64,000 bases of DNA from an uncultured Lachnospiraceae bacterium (GCA_910577955.1 CAJTNC010000001.1:62001-126000); one strand, 5' to 3'. Counted from the stretch's first letter, positions 30,270-39,426 are shown. The notes: generated by a model from the letters alone, not told the origin. A program made the numbers and translations.

Positions 30270-30530
30270 AAATATTGTGGATAAATAAAAAGTAAAAAAA
30301 TTATTAATTATTAAATAAAAATTAAATTGTGTATAAAATAAAAGTCTTTTGACGAAAAATGGTAATGAATAGGAACGTTATATTTAATTATCCACAACTT
30401 ATCCACATAATGTGGATATATTTGTGTAAAGTAATCCACTTTCTTGTGGATAAATTTTGTGCAAAAATTTGGCATATTTGCTTGACGAAAAAGATAATTA
30501 CTTATATAATGGAAAACGATATTTTCCACA
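30270..30530. other. Replication origin (oriC) box cluster and AT-rich region
   Basis: Perfect DnaA boxes (TTATCCACA or its complement) lie at 30276-30284 (minus), 30388-30396 (plus), 30399-30407 (plus) and 30445-30453 (minus). Single-mismatch boxes lie at 30411-30419 and 30522-30530. Between the first box and the cluster, 30285-30360 is almost pure A/T (runs of AATTATTAATTATTAAAT type) and could be the unwinding element. Gene direction switches here from leftward to rightward, as expected at an origin. Confidence 0.85.
30482..30510 (+). promoter_or_regulatory. rpmH promoter
   Basis: TTGACG (30482-30487), 17 bp, TATAAT (30505-30510): a near-consensus housekeeping promoter about 75 bases before rpmH. 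A near-match DnaA box (30522-30530) lies at about the transcription start. Confidence 0.8.
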
Positions 30531-30587
30531 AAAATCGATTGTTTGAAGATTCAAATATTCAATATTTGGTAAGGAGGTGTAAAGGAT

Positions 30588-30722
30588 ATGAAAATGACAT
30601 TTCAGCCTAAGAAGAGGCAGAGATCAAAAGTGCACGGCTTCAGAGCCAGAATGAGCACACCGGGCGGAAGAAAGGTATTAGCTGCCAGAAGAAGAAAAGG
30701 AAGAAAAAGATTATCTGCATAA
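30588..30722 (+). CDS. rpmH: 50S ribosomal protein L34
   Basis: The 44-residue, very basic product reads [20 protein letters not shown] and then [20 protein letters not shown] before ending in RLSA, the L34 pattern. It is a component of the large ribosomal subunit. AAGGAGG lies 10 bases before the start. It is the first gene of the conserved rightward operon rpmH-rnpA-yidD-yidC-jag next to the origin. Confidence 0.97.
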   Translation: MKMTFQPKKRQRSKVHGFRARMSTPGGRKVLAARRRKGRKRLSA

Positions 30723-30734
30723 GATATTTACATG

Positions 30735-30762
30735 GGCCGCAAAAGAATTTGTGGCCTGTTTT
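30735..30762 (+). terminator. Weak terminator/attenuator between rpmH and rnpA
   Basis: A 9-bp stem GGCCGCAAA/TTTGTGGCC (30735-30743 with 30748-30756, one G-U pair, loop AGAA) is followed by TGTTTT. A partial terminator here would give more rpmH than rnpA transcript, a common arrangement. Confidence 0.55.
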
Positions 30763-30817
30763 ATATGTGTAAGAATGTACAAAACGATAAGTTTTTGTGC
30801 GCTATGGGGAAATGCAG

Positions 30818-31162
30818 ATGGAATTTTCGACATCATTGAAGAAAAATGAAGATTTTCGGTTTGTTTACAGAAACGGAAGAGTAAAAGCAAATTATTATCT
30901 TGTGATGTATGTTGTGGAAAATAATCAAGCTGTGAACAGACTGGGTATTTCTGCCAGTAAAAAAATAGGGAACAGTGTGGTGAGACACCATTTCTACAGA
31001 CTGGTCAGAGAAAGTTACAGACTACACGAAAAAATATTTAATAGTGGTTTAGATATTGTAGTCGTTGCAAAAAAGAATGCGGCAGATGCCAATTTTAGAG
31101 ACATCGAGAGCGCATTGTTACATCTTGCAAAACTGCACCGTATCGTAGAGTGCAGAAAATAG
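30818..31162 (+). CDS. rnpA: Ribonuclease P protein component
   Basis: The 114-residue basic protein assists RNase P RNA in tRNA 5' maturation. It shows [20 protein letters not shown] at the start and the RNR-type signature around [22 protein letters not shown], where the usual N-R-x-K-R-R pattern reads HHFYR here. The start at 30818 has GGGG 8 bases upstream; an earlier in-frame GTG at 30797 and ATG at 30812 are less well placed. It nearly touches yidD at its 3' end. Confidence 0.95.
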   Translation: MEFSTSLKKNEDFRFVYRNGRVKANYYLVMYVVENNQAVNRLGISASKKIGNSVVRHHFYRLVRESYRLHEKIFNSGLDIVVVAKKNAADANFRDIESALLHLAKLHRIVECRK

Positions 31163-31164
31163 TC

Positions 31165-31380
31165 ATGAATATGAAAAATATTATGATTTGGTTTATTAAG
31201 TTTTATAGAAAGTATTTATCACCTCTGAAAAGCACAAAATGTCCATACTTTCCGACCTGTTCAGAGTACGGTCTTGAAGCGGTGGAAAAGTATGGGGCTT
31301 TAAAAGGGGGAATGTTGGCTTTATGGAGAATATTGAGATGTAATCCCTTTTCAAAAGGAGGGTATGATCCTGTTCCATGA
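31165..31380 (+). CDS. yidD: Membrane protein insertion efficiency factor YidD
   Basis: The product of about 71 residues shows the family pattern [10 protein letters not shown], then [14 protein letters not shown], then [28 protein letters not shown]. YidD is a small membrane-associated protein that helps YidC-mediated insertion. No strong ribosome-binding site precedes 31165; an in-frame GTG at 31150 overlaps rnpA, so translation is probably coupled to rnpA. Conserved position between rnpA and yidC confirms it. Confidence 0.93.
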   Translation: MNMKNIMIWFIKFYRKYLSPLKSTKCPYFPTCSEYGLEAVEKYGALKGGMLALWRILRCNPFSKGGYDPVP

Positions 31381-31408
31381 AAGAGCCGGCTGAGAACGAG
31401 GAGGTTAA

Positions 31409-32701
31409 ATGTCAAATATATTATTAACACAGTATCAGGGTATGTTTATAGGCCCGGTGGCAAAAATACTTGGTTATCTGATGGAAGGCATTTTTTATGT
31501 GTTGGATTTGATAAATGTGCATAATTCAGGTCTTGCCATTATTTTGTTTACGGTAGTAATTTATTTTTGTATGACGCCGCTTACCTATAAACAACAGAAG
31601 TTTTCAAAACTTCAGTCAAAGATGAATCCTGAAATTCAGGCTATTCAGGCAAAATACAAAAATAAAAAAGATAATGATTCTATGATGGCGATGAATCAGG
31701 AAACACAGGCTATCTATGCAAAGTATGGTGTTTCTCCTTCGGGAAGCTGTGTACAGCTTTTGATCCAGATGCCAATCCTGCTTGCTTTATATCGTGTTAT
31801 TTATGCTATCCCTGCCTATGTAGCATCGGTAAAAGAAGTATTTTTCCCTTTTGTGGACAAGTTGATTGCGCAGTCGGGCAGCGCTGATTTTATTAAGAAT
31901 TTTGCTAATGCAGGTATGTATGCAAAGCAATTTGAAAATGAAAATTTTATCGGGGGAGTCACAAGTTTTGTTCAGAATACTTATATTGATGTTTTAAACA
32001 GAGCCAGCACTGCAGATTGGCTGAGTTTAAAAACACAGTATCCTTCTCTTTCGGCTGATGTGGATATGACATTGTCGGCTCTTGATAAGTACAATAACTT
32101 TTTGGGGTTAAATATAGCAAATTCTCCTTCTTTCATTATTAAAGACGCTTTTTCAAATGGCTCGTTTTTACTTGTAATAGGGGCAGTTTTAATTCCTGTT
32201 CTTGCAGCGGCTACACAGTGGATCAATACAAAACTTATGCCTACTCAGGCAAGCAGCGGAAATGCTCAGGCTGATCAGATGGCCAATCAGATGAAAGTAA
32301 TGAATACTATGATGCCGCTCATGTCCGCATTTTTCTGTTTTACGCTTCCTGCAGGTATGGGTATTTACTGGATTGCCGGTGCAGTGATCAGAAGTATCCA
32401 GCAGGTAATTCTCAATAAGCATATCGATAAATTGGACTTTGAAGAAATTATTGAGAAAAATAAAGAAAAAGCAGCTAAAAAAATGGAAAAAAATAAGATA
32501 AAGACGGAAAAGATGCAGCAATACGCCAACATCAATACAAAAAATATAAATGTAAATAAAACTTCAGGTATAAGCGAAGAAGAGAGAGAAGCTGCTTTGA
32601 AGAGAGCGAACGAATATTACAGCAAAAATGCAAAGCCCGGTTCAATGGCTGCGAAAGCTGGTATGGTTCGGGAATATAACGAAAAAAACAGTAAAAAATG
32701 A
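31409..32701 (+). CDS. yidC: Membrane protein insertase YidC/Oxa1
   Basis: The 430-residue product has five or so membrane helices: near 20-35, a long one near 45-62, the conserved SGSCVQLLIQMPILLALYRVIY, then two in the C-terminal third including FFCFTLPAGMGIYWIAGAVI. A charged cytoplasmic tail rich in Lys/Glu follows (about 350-430). It inserts membrane proteins with or without SecYEG. No lipoprotein cysteine is present at the N-terminus, unlike Bacillus SpoIIIJ. GAGGAGG precedes the start. Confidence 0.95.
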   Translation: MSNILLTQYQGMFIGPVAKILGYLMEGIFYVLDLINVHNSGLAIILFTVVIYFCMTPLTYKQQKFSKLQSKMNPEIQAIQAKYKNKKDNDSMMAMNQETQAIYAKYGVSPSGSCVQLLIQMPILLALYRVIYAIPAYVASVKEVFFPFVDKLIAQSGSADFIKNFANAGMYAKQFENENFIGGVTSFVQNTYIDVLNRASTADWLSLKTQYPSLSADVDMTLSALDKYNNFLGLNIANSPSFIIKDAFSNGSFLLVIGAVLIPVLAAATQWINTKLMPTQASSGNAQADQMANQMKVMNTMMPLMSAFFCFTLPAGMGIYWIAGAVIRSIQQVILNKHIDKLDFEEIIEKNKEKAAKKMEKNKIKTEKMQQYANINTKNINVNKTSGISEEEREAALKRANEYYSKNAKPGSMAAKAGMVREYNEKNSKK

Positions 32702-32718
32702 TGATGGGAGAGTTAAAA

Positions 32719-33348
32719 ATGGAATTTATTGAATTTTCTGCGAAAACAGTAAATGATGCTATTATAGAAGCGTGTCAGAAACTTATGGTGTCAAGCGATA
32801 AACTGGAATATGAAGTAGTGGAAGAGGGTTCTTCCGGATTTTTGGGGATCGGATCCAGACCTGCCGTAATCAAAGCAAAGGTAAAATCTTCTATTACAGA
32901 TACAGCAAAAGAATTTTTAAACAGTGTTTTTGAAGCAATGAATATGGTTGTTGTCGTGACAATAAAGTATGATGAGCAGGAAAAGACCATGGACATTGAA
33001 TTAAGCGGTGATGAGATGGGTGTCCTGATCGGAAAAAGAGGTCAGACTTTAGATTCTTTGCAGTATCTGGTATCTCTTGTAGTAAACAAGGATGTGGAAG
33101 AGTATATCAGAGTAAAAGTTGATACTGAAAATTACAGGCAGCGGAGAAGAGAAACACTTGAGAATCTGGCAAAGAATATATCTTTTAAAGTTAAGAGATC
33201 GAAAAGAGCTGTTTCTTTAGAGCCTATGAATCCTTATGAGAGAAGAATTATCCATTCTGCACTTCAAAATGATAGGTATGTTACGACTCATAGTGAAGGA
33301 AATGAACCGTTCAGACATGTGGTAGTTACCATTAAGAAAGAAAGGTAA
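32719..33348 (+). CDS. jag: RNA-binding protein Jag/KhpB
   Basis: The 209-residue product has a Jag-N domain (MEFIEFSAKTVNDAI, SGFLGIGSRPA), a KH domain with GKRGQTLDSLQYLVS, and an R3H domain (PYERRIIHSALQNDRYVTTHSEG, then EPFRHVVV). It binds RNA with KhpA in related Firmicutes and influences cell division and sporulation. The start 32719 is chosen for GGGAGAG upstream; ATGs at 32698-32706 are in frame and overlap the end of yidC. A strong terminator follows and closes the operon. Confidence 0.94.
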   Translation: MEFIEFSAKTVNDAIIEACQKLMVSSDKLEYEVVEEGSSGFLGIGSRPAVIKAKVKSSITDTAKEFLNSVFEAMNMVVVVTIKYDEQEKTMDIELSGDEMGVLIGKRGQTLDSLQYLVSLVVNKDVEEYIRVKVDTENYRQRRRETLENLAKNISFKVKRSKRAVSLEPMNPYERRIIHSALQNDRYVTTHSEGNEPFRHVVVTIKKER

Positions 33349-33359
33349 ATTGATTGAAA

Positions 33360-33394
33360 AAATTCAGGTGTTGGAATGGCACCTGAATTTTTTT
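33360..33394 (+). terminator. Intrinsic terminator after jag
   Basis: A perfect 11-bp stem AAATTCAGGTG/CACCTGAATTT (33360-33370 with 33380-33390, loop 9) runs straight into TTTTTTT. It ends the rpmH-jag operon, so mnmE needs its own promoter or read-through. Confidence 0.9.
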
Positions 33395-33428
33395 AGTAAG
33401 ATCATTTATCATAGATATGAGGTTTATT

Positions 33429-34865
33429 ATGAAGACAGATACGATCGCGGCCATTGCAACAGCATTTTCAGAATCAGGGATAGGGATCATCCGTATAAGC
33501 GGTGATGATGCTTTTCAGATAACAGACAGAATTTTTTTGAGTAAAAAGGATTTTGACAGATGGAATAAGGAAGAAATTAAAAAAGATTTTCAGAAAGATT
33601 TCTTTATAGAGAGTGCAAAAACTTATACTTTGCATTATGGTTTTATCGTGGATGAAGAATCTGTGATAGATGAAGTTTTAATTTCCGTTATGCGGGCGCC
33701 GAAAAGTTATACGGCTGAGAATGTGATAGAGATAAATTGTCACGGCGGTATTTTGATCCTGCAAAAAATTATGGAACTGGTTATAAAAAATGGGGTGAGA
33801 GTTGCAGAGCCGGGAGAATTTACGAAGAGAGCTTTTTTAAATGGTCGGATGGATCTTTCCGAAGCGGAGGCTGTCATGGATTTGATCCATTCCAAAAATG
33901 AGTTTGCTCTGCAGGCTTCCATAGGACAGTTGAAAGGTTCTGTTTCTTCTGTGATAAAAGAAATCAGGAGTAAGATAATTTATGAGATTGCTTTTATAGA
34001 ATCTGCGTTGGATGATCCGGAAAATTATGATACGGATGGCTATGACAGAAAACTTTCTTGCGTTTTGGAAGATATTTGTAAAAAAATAAGAAATTTGATA
34101 GATCACGCGGATAATGGAAAAATTTTGAAGGAAGGCATTCAAACTGTTATTTTAGGAAAACCGAATGCGGGAAAATCTTCTTTTTTGAATGAGTTGTTGG
34201 GAGAGGAGAAAGCTATTGTCACAGAAATTGCGGGAACTACAAGAGATATTTTGGAGGAAAATATCAGAATCGGCGAGATCAGTCTGCATATTATAGATAC
34301 GGCGGGTATCAGAAAAACAGAAGACCGGGTAGAAAAGATCGGTGTGGAAAAGGCAAGGGAATATGCGAAGAAAGCTGATCTGATCATTTATATTGTGGAT
34401 TCCTCTGTTGATCTGGATGAAAGCGATGAAGAGATTTTAAATATTTTGAGAGACAAACATTTTATTGTACTTTTAAATAAATCTGATCTGGATATGTCGG
34501 TATCAGAAAAAGAGATAACAGATAAAATTGATGTTATCCGCAAGGGATGTGATATAATAAAAATATCTGCTTTGAAACATCAGGGAATCGATGAGTTTGA
34601 AAAAGCTGTGAAGAGAATGTTTCTGAAAGGAGAAGTTTCTTTTAATAATGAGGTAATCATTACAAGTATGCGTCATAAAGAAGCTTTGTTGGAAGCAGAA
34701 AAAAGTATTTTGATGGTGGGAGAGAGTATTGAGGCAGGAATGCCGGAAGACTTTTACTCTATTGATCTGATGAATGCTTATGCGGCTCTCGGAAGGATTA
34801 TAGGGGAAGAAGTTGGTGAAGATCTTATAAATGAGATTTTTGAAAAATTTTGTATGGGGAAATAG
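33429..34865 (+). CDS. mnmE: tRNA modification GTPase MnmE
   Basis: The 478-residue product has the N-terminal formyl-THF-binding domain (MKTDTIAAIATAFSESGIG, APKSYTAENVIEINCHGG), a helical domain, and an inserted G domain (GKPNAGKSSFLNELLG, AGTTRDI, DTAGIR, NKSD). The C-terminus is FCMGK, equivalent to the usual CIGK with its catalytic Cys. With MnmG it modifies wobble uridine 34 of certain tRNAs. The start 33429 has GAGG 6 bases upstream. mnmG begins 3 bp after its stop. Confidence 0.96.
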   Translation: MKTDTIAAIATAFSESGIGIIRISGDDAFQITDRIFLSKKDFDRWNKEEIKKDFQKDFFIESAKTYTLHYGFIVDEESVIDEVLISVMRAPKSYTAENVIEINCHGGILILQKIMELVIKNGVRVAEPGEFTKRAFLNGRMDLSEAEAVMDLIHSKNEFALQASIGQLKGSVSSVIKEIRSKIIYEIAFIESALDDPENYDTDGYDRKLSCVLEDICKKIRNLIDHADNGKILKEGIQTVILGKPNAGKSSFLNELLGEEKAIVTEIAGTTRDILEENIRIGEISLHIIDTAGIRKTEDRVEKIGVEKAREYAKKADLIIYIVDSSVDLDESDEEILNILRDKHFIVLLNKSDLDMSVSEKEITDKIDVIRKGCDIIKISALKHQGIDEFEKAVKRMFLKGEVSFNNEVIITSMRHKEALLEAEKSILMVGESIEAGMPEDFYSIDLMNAYAALGRIIGEEVGEDLINEIFEKFCMGK

Positions 34866-34868
34866 AAA

Positions 34869-36773
34869 ATGGAATTTAGAGAAAAAGCAGATATTTGTAT
34901 AATAGGTGCAGGACATGCGGGATGTGAGGCGGCGCTTGCCTGTGCCAGGCTTGGACTGCAGACGGTTGTTTTTACGGTTAATATAGAAAGTATAGCAATG
35001 ATGCCCTGTAATCCTCATATTGGAGGTTCTTCAAAAGGACATCTTGTCAGGGAAATAGATGCTCTGGGCGGAGAGATGGGGAAGATTATAGATAAGACTT
35101 TTTTACAGTCGAAAATGCTCAATAAGTCTAAAGGCCCAGCGGTTCATTCACTTCGCTGTCAGGCAGACAAAGCGGAATATAGCCGTTTTATGAGAATGGT
35201 ATTGGAAAGTCAGGAAAATCTGACCATCAAACAGACAGAAGTATGTGAACTCTTGTTGGAGGATATACCTGACTGTGAAAACAGGTCAAAAAAAATAACC
35301 GGTGTTAAGATTTTAACCGGAGGTATCTATGAATGTAAGGCTGTTATTTTGTGTACCGGTACTTATCTGAATGCCAGATGTCTCTGTGGAGAGGCTATCA
35401 CTTATACAGGTCCTAACGGACTGCAGTCTTCCATTCATCTTTCGGAAGCTCTGGAGAAGGCGGATATCAGACTTCGGAGATTTAAAACCGGAACTCCGGC
35501 GAGAATGGACAGGCGTTCCATTGATTTTTCAAAGATGGAAGAACAGTTTGGAGATGAGAGGGTAATTCCTTTTTCTTTTGAAACAGATCCTGAAGATGTT
35601 CAGATCAAACAGGAATCCTGTTATCTCACTTATACAAATGAGGAGACTCACAATATTATCCGTGCAAATCTTGACAGATCTCCTCTTTATGCGGGTGTCA
35701 TAGAAGGAACGGGTCCGAGGTATTGTCCTTCTATAGAAGATAAGGTTGTGAAATTTTCTGATAAGAACAGGCATCAGGTTTTTGTTGAACCGGAAGGAAG
35801 ATATACAAACGAAATGTATGTGGATGGTATGTCTTCTTCTCTGCCGGAGGACGTACAGCTTGCAATGTACAGGACAGTTCCGGGACTTGAAAATTGTAAG
35901 ATCGTAAGAAATGCCTATGCGATAGAATACGATTGTATTGATCCGGGACAGCTTGCCCTGACTCTCGAATTTAAGCACATCAAAGGTCTTTTCAGCGCGG
36001 GACAGTTTAACGGCAGCAGCGGTTATGAGGAGGCAGCAGCGCAGGGGTTGATGGCAGGTATCAATGCAGCCAGAGAGATTCAGGGAAAAGAGCAGATTGT
36101 TTTAGATCGCTCTCAGGCTTACATAGGTGTTTTGATCGACGATCTTGTGACAAAAGAAAATACGGAACCTTATCGTATGATGACATCCAGAGCAGAGTAC
36201 AGACTTTTATTGCGGCAGGATAATGCGGATTTGAGACTTAGAAAAATCGGATATGAGGCAGGGCTTATTTCCAAAGAGCAGTATGAGTATGTCTGTGAGA
36301 AAGAAAAACAGATTGCGGAAGAGATAGAGAGATTGAAAAAGACTGTAGTCGGAGCTTCAAAAGAGGTACAGGAATTTTTGGTTTCCAAAGGAAGCGCACC
36401 GCTCAGGACGGGAACCAGTCTGGCTGAGGTATTGTGCAGACCTGAATTTACTTATAAGAGTATAAAGGAGATTGATAAGAACAGACCTCTTTTGAGTGAT
36501 GCCGTAATAGAACAAGTCAATATTTCTATTAAATATGAAGGTTATATTGAAAGACAGATCAGACAGGTGGAGCAGTTTAAAAAACTGGAGAAACGTATGA
36601 TTCCTGAAGGTATCTGTTATGAGGATATTGCGGGACTGCGGATCGAGGCAAGACAGAAACTGGCAAAGCACAAACCTGTTTCGATCGGACAGGCATCCAG
36701 GATACAGGGAGTTTCACCGGCAGACATTTCGGTGCTTCTTGTATATATAGAACAGATGAAAAGACAGGTTTAA
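34869..36773 (+). CDS. mnmG: tRNA uridine-5-carboxymethylaminomethyl modification enzyme MnmG
   Basis: The 634-residue FAD protein starts with the dinucleotide-binding [19 protein letters not shown] and carries [37 protein letters not shown] and a C-terminal MnmE-interacting helical domain. It forms the heterotetramer with MnmE for xm5U34 synthesis. The start has GGGGAAATAGAAA upstream. Length and motifs are complete. It is followed after 27 bp by rsmG. Confidence 0.97.
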   Translation: MEFREKADICIIGAGHAGCEAALACARLGLQTVVFTVNIESIAMMPCNPHIGGSSKGHLVREIDALGGEMGKIIDKTFLQSKMLNKSKGPAVHSLRCQADKAEYSRFMRMVLESQENLTIKQTEVCELLLEDIPDCENRSKKITGVKILTGGIYECKAVILCTGTYLNARCLCGEAITYTGPNGLQSSIHLSEALEKADIRLRRFKTGTPARMDRRSIDFSKMEEQFGDERVIPFSFETDPEDVQIKQESCYLTYTNEETHNIIRANLDRSPLYAGVIEGTGPRYCPSIEDKVVKFSDKNRHQVFVEPEGRYTNEMYVDGMSSSLPEDVQLAMYRTVPGLENCKIVRNAYAIEYDCIDPGQLALTLEFKHIKGLFSAGQFNGSSGYEEAAAQGLMAGINAAREIQGKEQIVLDRSQAYIGVLIDDLVTKENTEPYRMMTSRAEYRLLLRQDNADLRLRKIGYEAGLISKEQYEYVCEKEKQIAEEIERLKKTVVGASKEVQEFLVSKGSAPLRTGTSLAEVLCRPEFTYKSIKEIDKNRPLLSDAVIEQVNISIKYEGYIERQIRQVEQFKKLEKRMIPEGICYEDIAGLRIEARQKLAKHKPVSIGQASRIQGVSPADISVLLVYIEQMKRQV

Positions 36774-36800
36774 TAATTTTAAGTTAGGTTTGGTAAAATT

Positions 36801-37541
36801 ATGGTTCATTATAATACGGATGATTTTCAAAAAAAATCCAGAATATTCGAAATTGATTTATCTGAAGAACAGATACAAAAGTTTATGGATTACTATGAAC
36901 TTCTGGTGGAGTGGAATTCTTTTATGAATCTGACTGCAATCACAGATTTTGATGAAGTAATCTTAAAACATTTTGTGGATAGTCTGGCAGTTTTTCAAGT
37001 TTCTGCTTTTCGGGAAAAAGTGAAAAGTGGTGAGATATCTCTGATTGATATAGGAACCGGCGCAGGATTCCCGGGTATTCCTTTAAAAATTGTTTTTCCG
37101 GATATGAAAGTTACTCTGCTTGATTCTCTGAATAAGAGGATAAAATTTCTTGATACAGTGATCGAAAAACTTGATTTAAAGAATATTGAGACTGTTCACG
37201 GAAGAGCGGAGGATCTTGCCGGAAAAAAGGATTATAGAGAACAATATGATTTTTGTGTTTCAAGAGCTGTTGCGAATCTTTCAACTCTGACGGAATTATG
37301 TATTCCCTTCGTGAAAAATGGAGGTTATTTTATTTCCTATAAATCTGAAAAAGTAAAAGAGGAATTATCTGCCGGAAAAAGAGCTGTCGAGATACTTGGC
37401 GGAAATATTTTAGATATATTTGAGTATCAGTTGCCGGATTCAGATATGAGCAGGAATCTTTTACTGATTAAGAAAGAAAAAAATACGCCAAAAAAATATC
37501 CGAGGAAAGCGGGAACCCCGGCCAGAGAACCATTATCATAA
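36801..37541 (+). CDS. rsmG: 16S rRNA (guanine-527-N7) methyltransferase RsmG
   Basis: The 246-residue SAM-dependent methyltransferase has the motif I DIGTGAGFPGIPLKIVFPD and VTLLDSLNKRIKFLDTV, with the RsmG-typical SRAVANLSTL. It methylates G527 of 16S rRNA; loss gives low-level streptomycin resistance in other bacteria. The C-terminus has a short basic extension. The ribosome-binding site is weak, so coupling to mnmG is plausible. In many related genomes parA/parB follow here; in this window about 25 kb of other genes intervene. Confidence 0.95.
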   Translation: MVHYNTDDFQKKSRIFEIDLSEEQIQKFMDYYELLVEWNSFMNLTAITDFDEVILKHFVDSLAVFQVSAFREKVKSGEISLIDIGTGAGFPGIPLKIVFPDMKVTLLDSLNKRIKFLDTVIEKLDLKNIETVHGRAEDLAGKKDYREQYDFCVSRAVANLSTLTELCIPFVKNGGYFISYKSEKVKEELSAGKRAVEILGGNILDIFEYQLPDSDMSRNLLLIKKEKNTPKKYPRKAGTPAREPLS

Positions 37542-37563
37542 AAATTTAGGAAAGGAATAAGTT

Positions 37564-38292
37564 ATGAACGAAATTATAAGATCTTTATACAATAGAAAAT
37601 CAGTGAGAGTATTTGAAGAGCGTCCTATATCGGATGAATATAAAAAAGAAATTTTGCTGGCGGCAATGGAAGCTCCTACAGCGGGAAACCAACAGCTTTA
37701 TACGATTCTCGATATAACAGATCAGAATTTGAAGGATAAACTTGCAGTAAGCTGCGATAATCAACCGTTTATTGCGAAGGCGCCGATGGTACTTATATTT
37801 TGCGCTGATATTTTAAAATGGATGGATGCATTTAAGGAGGGAGGTTCTGATCCGCGAAAACCCGGATGCGGCGATTTGCTTTTAGCAATTGATGATGCTT
37901 TGATTGCAGCACAAAATGCAGTGACTGCTGCGGAAAGTCTGGGTATTGGTTCTTGTTATATCGGAGATATTATGGAACAGTGTGAATTACACCGTGAAAT
38001 GTTAAATCTTCCCGAATATGTTTTTCCGGCAGCCATGTTGGTTTTAGGATATCCGACGAAAAAGCAGAAAGAAAGAATTAAACCGAAGCGATGCAGACTG
38101 GAAGATATCGTACAGGAAAATTATTATAGGAGAAGAGATGGAGAAGAACTTCGCAGGATGTTTGATAAAGAGACAGAAAACAGAAGTTTTGAGGAATGGA
38201 GTCAGGCGTTTTGTAATCGGAAGTACAATTCTGATTTTTCCAGAGAAATGAGTCGTTCAGTTCAGGAATATTTAAAAGAATATGTAAATTAA
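37564..38292 (+). CDS. Nitroreductase-family FMN oxidoreductase (NfsA/FRP-like)
   Basis: The 242-residue product begins with the FMN-binding LYNRKSVRVFEERPIS and has LAAMEAPTAGNQQ, AIDDALIAAQNAVTAAESLGIGSCYIGD and a C-terminal FVN-like extension with many Arg/Glu. Family members reduce nitroaromatics, quinones or flavins with NAD(P)H; the physiological substrate is unknown here. AGGAA precedes the start. It follows rsmG by 22 bp and may be co-transcribed. Confidence 0.9.
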   Translation: MNEIIRSLYNRKSVRVFEERPISDEYKKEILLAAMEAPTAGNQQLYTILDITDQNLKDKLAVSCDNQPFIAKAPMVLIFCADILKWMDAFKEGGSDPRKPGCGDLLLAIDDALIAAQNAVTAAESLGIGSCYIGDIMEQCELHREMLNLPEYVFPAAMLVLGYPTKKQKERIKPKRCRLEDIVQENYYRRRDGEELRRMFDKETENRSFEEWSQAFCNRKYNSDFSREMSRSVQEYLKEYVN

Positions 38293-38340
38293 AAATAACA
38301 CATATAGAAAAAATACTGTTTTTGGAGAGGGTTATTCTTA

Positions 38341-38886
38341 ATGGAGAAAAATGTAGAAGTTTTGAGAGAAGTGTTGGATTTATTGGAGGAAGAAAAGAAA
38401 AAGTTTAATGATCTGGTCAATCAAAATGATTTTAAAATTGAAGAGATAAATTCTTATTTGAGAGAAATCACTAAGAGCGAGACAGATGATTTTAAAGTTT
38501 TCTCCCCGAGAAATTCTGAAAATAAGCATAGAGAACAGATAGAAGCCGATGCTGCTGAAAAAGAAAAATTTGAGAAAGAAAATGCAGAGTATAAAAAGAA
38601 AATAGAATATCTAAGATTATTGAGTGACAAAGTAAATATTGTCATGGATAATCTGGAGAGTAAAGAAATAGATACAGAAAAGCAAATGGCAAACAGTAGT
38701 AATGAGTCAGAAAAAATAGCTATTGATAGTGAAAATACAGAAGTACAGAAAATTAGAAATCAATTCAATTTGGAAAAGAAACATATAGCACATCAAATAA
38801 TGAATTGTATCTCTTTTATTACTCCGGATGAGGAGCGCGCTAAAATAGAATTATCAGAAATCGCAAAGAAAATGCTGGAATACTAG
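38341..38886 (+). CDS. Coiled-coil protein, possibly related to DegS-type sensor N-termini
   Basis: No firm family assignment. The 181-residue product is almost all helix: a coil from about 1-40, the motif DDFKVFSPRNSE near 49-60, a second long coil at 65-105, and a third at 120-150. The FSPR motif between coils recalls the N-terminal sensory part of DegS-like kinases of Lachnospiraceae, but no kinase domain follows, so this is a weak hint. GGAGAGG lies 10 bases before the start. It is the last gene before the parS sites. Confidence 0.65.
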   Translation: MEKNVEVLREVLDLLEEEKKKFNDLVNQNDFKIEEINSYLREITKSETDDFKVFSPRNSENKHREQIEADAAEKEKFEKENAEYKKKIEYLRLLSDKVNIVMDNLESKEIDTEKQMANSSNESEKIAIDSENTEVQKIRNQFNLEKKHIAHQIMNCISFITPDEERAKIELSEIAKKMLEY

Positions 38887-38930
38887 ATATTGTGAGTAAA
38901 AAGTATTTTCTAAAAACACCAATAACGATA

Positions 38931-38946
38931 TGTTTCACGTGAAACA
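38931..38946. other. parS centromere site 1
   Basis: TGTTTCACGTGAAACA, a perfect 16-bp palindrome identical to the conserved ParB-binding parS site of Firmicutes. It lies about 8.5 kb right of oriC in non-coding DNA. ParB encoded at the right edge of the window should bind it. Confidence 0.95.
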
Positions 38947-38977
38947 TTTTATCTTTTTTATTTTAAACACAAGATAA

Positions 38978-38993
38978 TGTTTCACGTGAAACA
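38978..38993. other. parS centromere site 2
   Basis: A second perfect TGTTTCACGTGAAACA, 47 bp after the first, flanked by AT-rich DNA. Two half-sites follow. Confidence 0.95.
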
Positions 38994-39023
38994 TTTTAAA
39001 TACAATATCTTGAGTTAGCTTTT

Positions 39024-39063
39024 GTGAAACATATTTATTTAGTAGGAAAGAATCTGTGAAACA
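39024..39063. other. Two parS half-sites
   Basis: GTGAAACA occurs at 39024-39031 and 39056-39063, 32 bp apart, without the left palindrome arm. They look like decayed or low-affinity parS sites. The stretch 39064-39137 that follows is AT-rich with nothing recognisable. Confidence 0.5.
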
Positions 39064-39137
39064 TTCAAAAAAAATAAAAAACAGAAGAGAGAGGACAATA
39101 TAAAAACACTATATATAGTAAAAACTTTATTTGAAAA

Positions 39138-39196
39138 ATATCATCCGGACTTCCTTCGTAATGAAAAGTTAAATGATTCACACTAATTAATGACAT
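39138..39196 (-). pseudogene. Truncated 5' end of an ABC-F gene
   Basis: On the minus strand from 39196 the reading is MSLISVNHLTFHYEGSPDD, almost the same as the intact gene at 40678 (Asn5 is Ser here). After about 20 codons homology ends and the frame runs into unrelated AT-rich sequence. The Shine-Dalgarno is altered from AGGAGG to AGGAAG. It is a remnant of an inverted copy, not a functional gene. Confidence 0.85.
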
Positions 39197-39224
39197 ATTC
39201 AATCTTCCTTATATCTACGATATA

Positions 39225-39426
39225 CAGATAATTGCAAACTTTGTTTTCTATTGTATTGTCTGCAAAATTTTTTATCCAACGCAGGCACGCTCTCGCTGCG
39301 GTTCAACCGTAATGGCAGTAAGTTCAAAAAAACCTCACTAACTGCCAACGGTTTCACAGCGCCTGCTTATGGATAATATAATTTTGATCCATAAAATGAT
39401 AGTAGTTCTAAGCTTGCAATTATCTG
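39225..39426. repeat. Palindromic 202-bp element, left copy
   Basis: It is bounded by 17-bp terminal inverted repeats CAGATAATTGCAAACTT (39225-39241) and its complement (39410-39426, one mismatch). Nested inner arms GCAAAATT/AATTTTGC, GCAGGC/GCCTGC, ACCGT/ACGGT and GGCAGT/ACTGCC let it fold into one long hairpin. It looks like a miniature inverted-repeat element without coding capacity. Confidence 0.8.

Noticed and set aside
38931..39063. CRISPR array
   Set aside because: Only two full copies and two half copies of a 16-bp palindrome occur, and they match parS exactly.
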